Positions 60,233 to 64,000 of a DNA stretch of 64,000 nucleotides are shown here, piece after piece. The number at the start of each line of letters is the position of its first letter. Within the stretch, counting starts at the first letter, position 1. The translations under genes were made by a program, and so were the position numbers. Origin of the DNA: Bacteroidota bacterium (GTDB lineage Bacteria > Bacteroidota > Bacteroidia > Flavobacteriales > Flavobacteriaceae). Below the pieces are notes generated by a model. It saw only the letters and a program-made list of their open reading frames with translations, made no database searches and was not told the origin of the DNA. The DNA is taken from the NCBI GenBank assembly GCA_027620655.1, contig JAQCDS010000004.1, forward strand, positions 62,001-126,000. Direction: 5' to 3'.

Positions 60233-61043
60233 AATGTAATAATCTTAAAAATAAATAAATAAATGGTGCAACAAATATAGCGCTATCTAGACGGTCCAAA
60301 AGACCACCATGTCCTGGCAAAAGGTTACCGCTGTCTTTTACTCCAGCTTGGCGTTTGTATTTGGATTCAATAAGGTCGCCTAAAGTTCCAAAGACACTTA
60401 CTATAACTCCTAGAATCAACCAGTTTGAAAAGAGGAGAATATTAGTAGCTTCAGAAATAAAGTAGCTTCCAACTGCTGTAAAAATCATACCACCAAGAAA
60501 ACCTTCTACTGTTTTTTTTGGCGAAACACTTTCAAATAATTTTTGTTTGCCAAAGTTTTTCCCAATAATATATGCAAAGCTATCATTAATCCAAATGAGC
60601 GCAAAAACACCAATGATGTTTTCTGGGCTATATTGTCCAAAATTATTAGCGATAACCAACAAAAATACTATACCTGCACTGATGTAAAATGTGGTATTGA
60701 TATAGCGATTAGTGAGTAGCTTTGGTAAGCTTTTACTAGAAAATAAATCTCGTATTAAAAAAAGCAAAACAAAAATAGTAACTGTTAGAAGAATTTGTGT
60801 GGTTTCGTTCAAGCCATTAACCGAATTGGTGATAATATCCCAAAACGCAAAAGTGCCAAATAAAATTGAAAAAATTAGGTAAGAAATAATGTTGCGTTGT
60901 TCAATTAATTTGTTGAACTCAAACAAACATAATATTCCAAAAATAAAAAATAAAGCAATGAGTACAAATTGGTATTGTGCAGAACATACTAAAATGCTGA
61001 CAAATAATGCTCCAAATACTATTCTTGTAAAAAGTTCCTTCAA
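60222..61043 (-). CDS. cdsA: Phosphatidate cytidylyltransferase, TTG start
   Basis: It makes CDP-diacylglycerol, the precursor of all phospholipids. A 273-aa membrane protein with about seven helices and the signature SKYKRQAGVKDSGNLLPGHGGLLDRLDS near the C-terminus. NDSFAYIIGKNFGKQKLFESVSPKKTVEGFLGG is also typical. No ATG precedes the first helix, so the start is TTG at 61043 (MKELFTRIVFGALFVS). It lies 7 bp after the LUD gene. Confidence 0.95.
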   Translation of the reverse strand: MKELFTRIVFGALFVSILVCSAQYQFVLIALFFIFGILCLFEFNKLIEQRNIISYLIFSILFGTFAFWDIITNSVNGLNETTQILLTVTIFVLLFLIRDLFSSKSLPKLLTNRYINTTFYISAGIVFLLVIANNFGQYSPENIIGVFALIWINDSFAYIIGKNFGKQKLFESVSPKKTVEGFLGGMIFTAVGSYFISEATNILLFSNWLILGVIVSVFGTLGDLIESKYKRQAGVKDSGNLLPGHGGLLDRLDSAIFVAPFIYLFLRLLHYVS

Positions 61044-61050
61044 AATAACG

Positions 61051-61659
61051 TTATAAATCTTCTAGCAAAAGAAGGTATAAATTTTTGGAGCTACTTCCGT
61101 AACTTAAAAAATTATCATCTTCAGCGACTTTAAAATGTTTAATGGTTGTAATGTTTGTAGGAATATTTTTATTGTTATTTGCTTTTATGCCATGGAGACC
61201 TTCCCCAATGGTTTTAACAATTTGACTCGTTGTGGCAAAAACAATAAAATTTTTGGGCAATTCATTTAGTTTTTTTTCTGCAATTTGATTTGATGAAATC
61301 AAAATAGAACCGTCATTTGCAATCAGATACTCACAAGTAGTAAACAGAAAATGACCCTCATTTATGACTTTGGTCGTGTTCCAGTCAAAGTCTTTAAATT
61401 TTTTTTTGAGTTTGTTGTTTAACAACAAAGCAGATTTCTCTTTCCAGTTATTTTCTTCTAATATTTGTTGAAGAAAGTCATAAACTTCATTGATGTTTTC
61501 GCAATAAAGAAACTTACCTCCGTTTTCATTAAAGTTGATGGTAAAAGATTCATCAATAGGAGTGTCTTTTTTTGGTAAAAACTTATTCTCGTCTTCGTTT
61601 TTTTGGTGTTCCTTATCTGATTTTGAGATTGAACCAAATATTTTTCGAAATACACTCAT
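61051..61659 (-). CDS. LUD domain protein (LutC-like)
   Basis: A 202-aa protein with a LUD (lactate utilisation) domain: ALLLNNKLKKKFKDF, FLFTTCEYLIANDGSILIS and IVFATTSQIVKTIGEGL. No iron-sulfur motifs are present, so it is like the LutC/YkgG subunit. The lutA and lutB genes are absent here. From memory, the position between ftsH and cdsA is conserved in Bacteroidota, pointing to a different, unknown role. Confidence 0.8.
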   Translation of the reverse strand: MSVFRKIFGSISKSDKEHQKNEDENKFLPKKDTPIDESFTINFNENGGKFLYCENINEVYDFLQQILEENNWKEKSALLLNNKLKKKFKDFDWNTTKVINEGHFLFTTCEYLIANDGSILISSNQIAEKKLNELPKNFIVFATTSQIVKTIGEGLHGIKANNNKNIPTNITTIKHFKVAEDDNFLSYGSSSKNLYLLLLEDL

Positions 61660-61692
61660 TGATTGAACTAAGGCTGTTGATTAACTTTGTTT

Positions 61693-61700
61693 CAAATATA
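61693..61700 (-). promoter_or_regulatory. Promoter -7 element of the LUD-cdsA-psd-ACBP operon
   Basis: TATATTTG on the minus strand fits TAnnTTTG, 33 bp before the LUD gene start. Confidence 0.55.
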
Positions 61701-61741
61701 AAAAATTTAAAATGCCTATAGTTTAAAAAAACATGATTTTT

Positions 61742-63694
61742 TTATTCCTCTTCCTCGCTAGGAATATCTTGAGTTGCGTTTTCTTTTTTATTGTCAAAAG
61801 GTCTTTTTCCAAAAATAGCTTCTAAATTATCTTTAAAAATCACCTCATCTTTTAGCAATACTTCAGCCAACTCAATGAGTTTATCTTTGTTTTTTTCAAG
61901 TAAAGCAATGGCTCGCTGGTATTGTTCTTCTATGATATCTGAAATTTCTTTATCAATAAGCTCAGCAGTTTGCTCACTGTAGGGTTTTGTAAACCCATAT
62001 TCATTCTGACCAGAGGAGTCATAATACGTTAAGTTTCCAACTTTGTCACTCAGGCCATAAACAGTTACCATAGCACGTGCTTGTTTAGTAACTTTTTCCA
62101 AATCGCTTAAAGCTCCGGTTGATATTTTATCAAAAATTACTTTTTCTGCGGCTCTACCTCCAAGTGCTGCACACATCTCATCCAGCATTTGTTCTGGTCG
62201 TACAATAAGGCGTTCTTCGGGCAAATACCATGCAGCTCCCAGAGATCGCCCTCTTGGAACAATTGTCACTTTGACTAGTGGAGCAGCATGTTCTAGCATC
62301 CAACTTACTGTGGCATGACCAGCTTCATGAAAGGCAACTGCTTTTTTCTCTTCTGGAGTAATAATTTTATTTTTCTTTTCTAATCCTCCGATTATTCGAT
62401 CTACAGCATCAAGAAAATCTTGTTTTTCAACGGCTTTTTTGTTGTTTCTAGCAGCAATAAGTGCGGCTTCGTTACAGACGTTTGCAATATCAGCGCCAGA
62501 AAACCCTGGAGTTTGTTTTGATAAGAAATCAGTATCTAAATCTTTAGCTTTTTTCAAAGGCTTCAGGTGGACTTCAAAAATTTCTTTACGCTCTCTAATA
62601 TCAGGTAAATCAACATAAATTTGACGATCAAAACGTCCTGCACGCATCAATGCTTTGTCCAAAACATCTGCCCTGTTTGTAGCGGCTAGTACTATTACAT
62701 TTGTGTTGGATCCAAAACCGTCCATTTCTGTTAAAAGTTGATTCAATGTATTTTCTCGTTCGTCATTTGAACCAGAGAAATTACTTTTTCCACGTGCGCG
62801 TCCAATGGCATCAATTTCATCAATAAAAATAATTGAAGGTGATTTTTCTTTAGCTTGTTTAAATAAGTCACGAACTCTTGAAGCCCCTACACCCACAAAC
62901 ATTTCAACAAAATCTGATCCCGATAGCGAAAAAAATGGTGCTTTTGCTTCACCAGCAACGGCTTTTGCAAGCAAAGTTTTTCCAGTTCCTGGAGGGCCAA
63001 CAAGCAATGCACCTTTTGGTATTTTACCTCCTAAAGCTGTATATTTTTCAGGGTTTTTAAGGAAATCTACAATTTCTTGAACCTCCTCTTTTGCGCCTTC
63101 CAAACCTGCTACATCTTGAAATGTAGTTTTTGTCTCAAGCTTTTCATCAAACAGTTTTGCTTTAGATTTACCAATATTGAAAATCTGTCCGCCTCCACCT
63201 GGACCACCTCCGCCAGAGATTCTACGCATGATAAAAATCCATATTCCAATGATGAGCACAAATGGAATAATAGATAATAAAAGATCGCCAAAAGCATTGG
63301 TTTCTGTTCTAAAGTTTAACTCTGTGTTCAAGTCGCGTTCAAGAATAGTATCTTCCAGCTGTTTTTGAAACAATTGCACATCTCCAAATTCGAACTTATA
63401 ATTTGGTGAAGTCCCTATTGGAATAAGATTTTGCGTTTGAGTTTTGCTGTGGATTTGTTTTTTGGCTGCTTTATCGTTGAGGTAAACTAAAGCTTCACGC
63501 TTATTTACGATTTCAACTTTTTGAACATCTCCATCTTTAAGAAATTTAAAAAACTTAGAAGGTGTTGTAGTGACTCCATCGGATGCGCCAAATCCACCTG
63601 AAAATATGTTGAATACTAAGAATAAACCAATAACGATTCCGTACACCCAATAGGCGTTAAACTTAAAATTCTTTGGATTTTTGTCTTTTGACAT
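61742..63694 (-). CDS. ftsH: ATP-dependent zinc metalloprotease FtsH
   Basis: A membrane AAA protease that degrades misfolded membrane proteins and regulatory substrates. The 650-aa protein has two N-terminal helices ([15 protein letters not shown] and [19 protein letters not shown]) around a periplasmic domain, Walker [19 protein letters not shown], pore motif [10 protein letters not shown], Walker [14 protein letters not shown], second region of homology [21 protein letters not shown], and the zinc site FHEAGHATV. The C-terminal tail is acidic (PSEEEE). It lies 11 bp after rsfS. Confidence 0.98.
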   Translation of the reverse strand: MSKDKNPKNFKFNAYWVYGIVIGLFLVFNIFSGGFGASDGVTTTPSKFFKFLKDGDVQKVEIVNKREALVYLNDKAAKKQIHSKTQTQNLIPIGTSPNYKFEFGDVQLFQKQLEDTILERDLNTELNFRTETNAFGDLLLSIIPFVLIIGIWIFIMRRISGGGGPGGGGQIFNIGKSKAKLFDEKLETKTTFQDVAGLEGAKEEVQEIVDFLKNPEKYTALGGKIPKGALLVGPPGTGKTLLAKAVAGEAKAPFFSLSGSDFVEMFVGVGASRVRDLFKQAKEKSPSIIFIDEIDAIGRARGKSNFSGSNDERENTLNQLLTEMDGFGSNTNVIVLAATNRADVLDKALMRAGRFDRQIYVDLPDIRERKEIFEVHLKPLKKAKDLDTDFLSKQTPGFSGADIANVCNEAALIAARNNKKAVEKQDFLDAVDRIIGGLEKKNKIITPEEKKAVAFHEAGHATVSWMLEHAAPLVKVTIVPRGRSLGAAWYLPEERLIVRPEQMLDEMCAALGGRAAEKVIFDKISTGALSDLEKVTKQARAMVTVYGLSDKVGNLTYYDSSGQNEYGFTKPYSEQTAELIDKEISDIIEEQYQRAIALLEKNKDKLIELAEVLLKDEVIFKDNLEAIFGKRPFDNKKENATQDIPSEEEE

Positions 63695-63705
63695 ATAAAA
63701 ATGTT

Positions 63706-64000
63706 TTAGTAGCTTGTTTCTATTTCAGTAATTATTGCATCACCCCAAAGGTTTTCAATGTCATAATATTCTCTTTTATGTTTTTGAAACACATGAATAA
63801 CCACATTGATATAATCCATTAAAATCCACTCTGCGTTTTCTGTTCCCTCTATTTGATAAGGCTTTTCGTGAGCAGCTTTACTGACTTTTTTTTGTATCGA
63901 ATTGACAATTGCATTCACTTGTGTATTAGAATTTCCATCGCAAATAACAAAGTAGTCACACACTGTGTTTTCTATACTTCTTAAATCTAATATGCTAATG
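63706..64000 (-). CDS. rsfS: Ribosomal silencing factor RsfS (5' end beyond window)
   Basis: RsfS (YbeB, Iojap-like) binds L14 and blocks subunit joining when nutrients are low. The ORF track starts at GTG 63963, but the frame stays open to the window edge and reads ISILDLRSIENTV before CDYFVICDGNSNTQVNAIV, as in the family, so the true start lies outside. Family motifs EGTENAEWILMDYINVVIHVF and REYYDIENLWGDA follow. It is the first visible gene of a run leading into ftsH. Confidence 0.94.
   Translation of the reverse strand, partial: ISILDLRSIENTVCDYFVICDGNSNTQVNAIVNSIQKKVSKAAHEKPYQIEGTENAEWILMDYINVVIHVFQKHKREYYDIENLWGDAIITEIETSY

Noticed and set aside
1-64000. CRISPR array, prophage, tRNA or rRNA genes
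   Set aside because: No regularly spaced repeats, phage or transposase genes, or RNA gene signatures were found; intergenic regions are short and none exceeds about 300 bp.

Overview
The window looks like a chromosomal segment of a marine-type member of the Flavobacteriaceae (Bacteroidota). The evidence is the AT-rich composition, the near absence of Shine-Dalgarno sequences, promoters of the Bacteroidota type (TAnnTTTG at -7) before many genes, Bacteroidota-specific outer membrane and type IX secretion proteins (PorT/SprT, T9SS plug, TamL, Omp28, DUF6029), a sodium-pumping NQR complex, and typical gene orders such as rsfS-ftsH-LUD-cdsA-psd-ACBP and ubiE-porT. Nearly all of it is housekeeping DNA, densely packed on both strands. 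No rRNA, tRNA, CRISPR array, prophage or transposase gene was seen.

Layout. 1-2.9 kb: pnp (cut by the left edge), rpsO, accD, fbaA. 3-7.8 kb: TamL outer membrane assembly lipoprotein, a SpoU/TrmH RNA methylase, PorT and UbiE/MenG. 7.9-10.8 kb: TrkA-TrkH potassium uptake. 10.8-13.8 kb: an aminotransferase, a fatty acid desaturase and RsmG. 13.8-17.3 kb: a thiol-redox group (DUF6029 barrel, TlpA, Omp28). 17.4-20.8 kb: PruA, ApaG and the T9SS plug. 20.9-28.4 kb: complete nqrABCDEF, a small conserved gene and apbE, which flavinylates NqrB and NqrC. 28.4-34.9 kb: DUF3050, Map, GpmI, M48 protease, GNAT, PepE, a CarboxypepD_reg-like protein and TatA.

34.9-42.5 kb: an eight-gene kynurenine catabolic operon on the minus strand: kynU, kmo, 2-aminomuconate deaminase (RidA type), 2-aminomuconate semialdehyde dehydrogenase, an SDR that lacks the catalytic Tyr and Lys, 3-hydroxyanthranilate dioxygenase, ACMS decarboxylase and an O-methyltransferase. 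One promoter with an overlapping inverted repeat precedes it. It converts kynurenine to the 2-aminomuconate/oxalocrotonate level.

42.5-45 kb is the only clearly accessory stretch: msrA, a parDE toxin-antitoxin pair bracketed by a perfect 20-bp direct repeat, a GC-rich REPIN-like double hairpin, and a collagen-like secreted protein with a structured leader. 45-53 kb: a cysteine-less DUF164-type coiled coil protein, Nif3, LpxK, GAPDH, LipA, a divergent Nramp, an ECF sigma factor, a glycosyltransferase interrupted by an in-frame TGA, and a small Cys-rich membrane protein. 53-59.3 kb: AqpZ, MurB, aminotransferase, DUF1573, ValS. 59.3-64 kb: the ACBP-psd-cdsA-LUD-ftsH-rsfS lipid and quality-control block, with rsfS cut by the right edge.

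Several genes (tamL, the CarboxypepD_reg-like gene, kynU, the sigma factor, cdsA) can only start at TTG, so TTG initiation seems to be used repeatedly here. Strongest leads for something undescribed: the active-site-less SDR in the kynurenine operon, the repeat-bracketed parDE cassette with the adjacent REPIN-like element, the TGA-interrupted glycosyltransferase coupled to a sigma factor, and the kynurenine operon inverted repeat.
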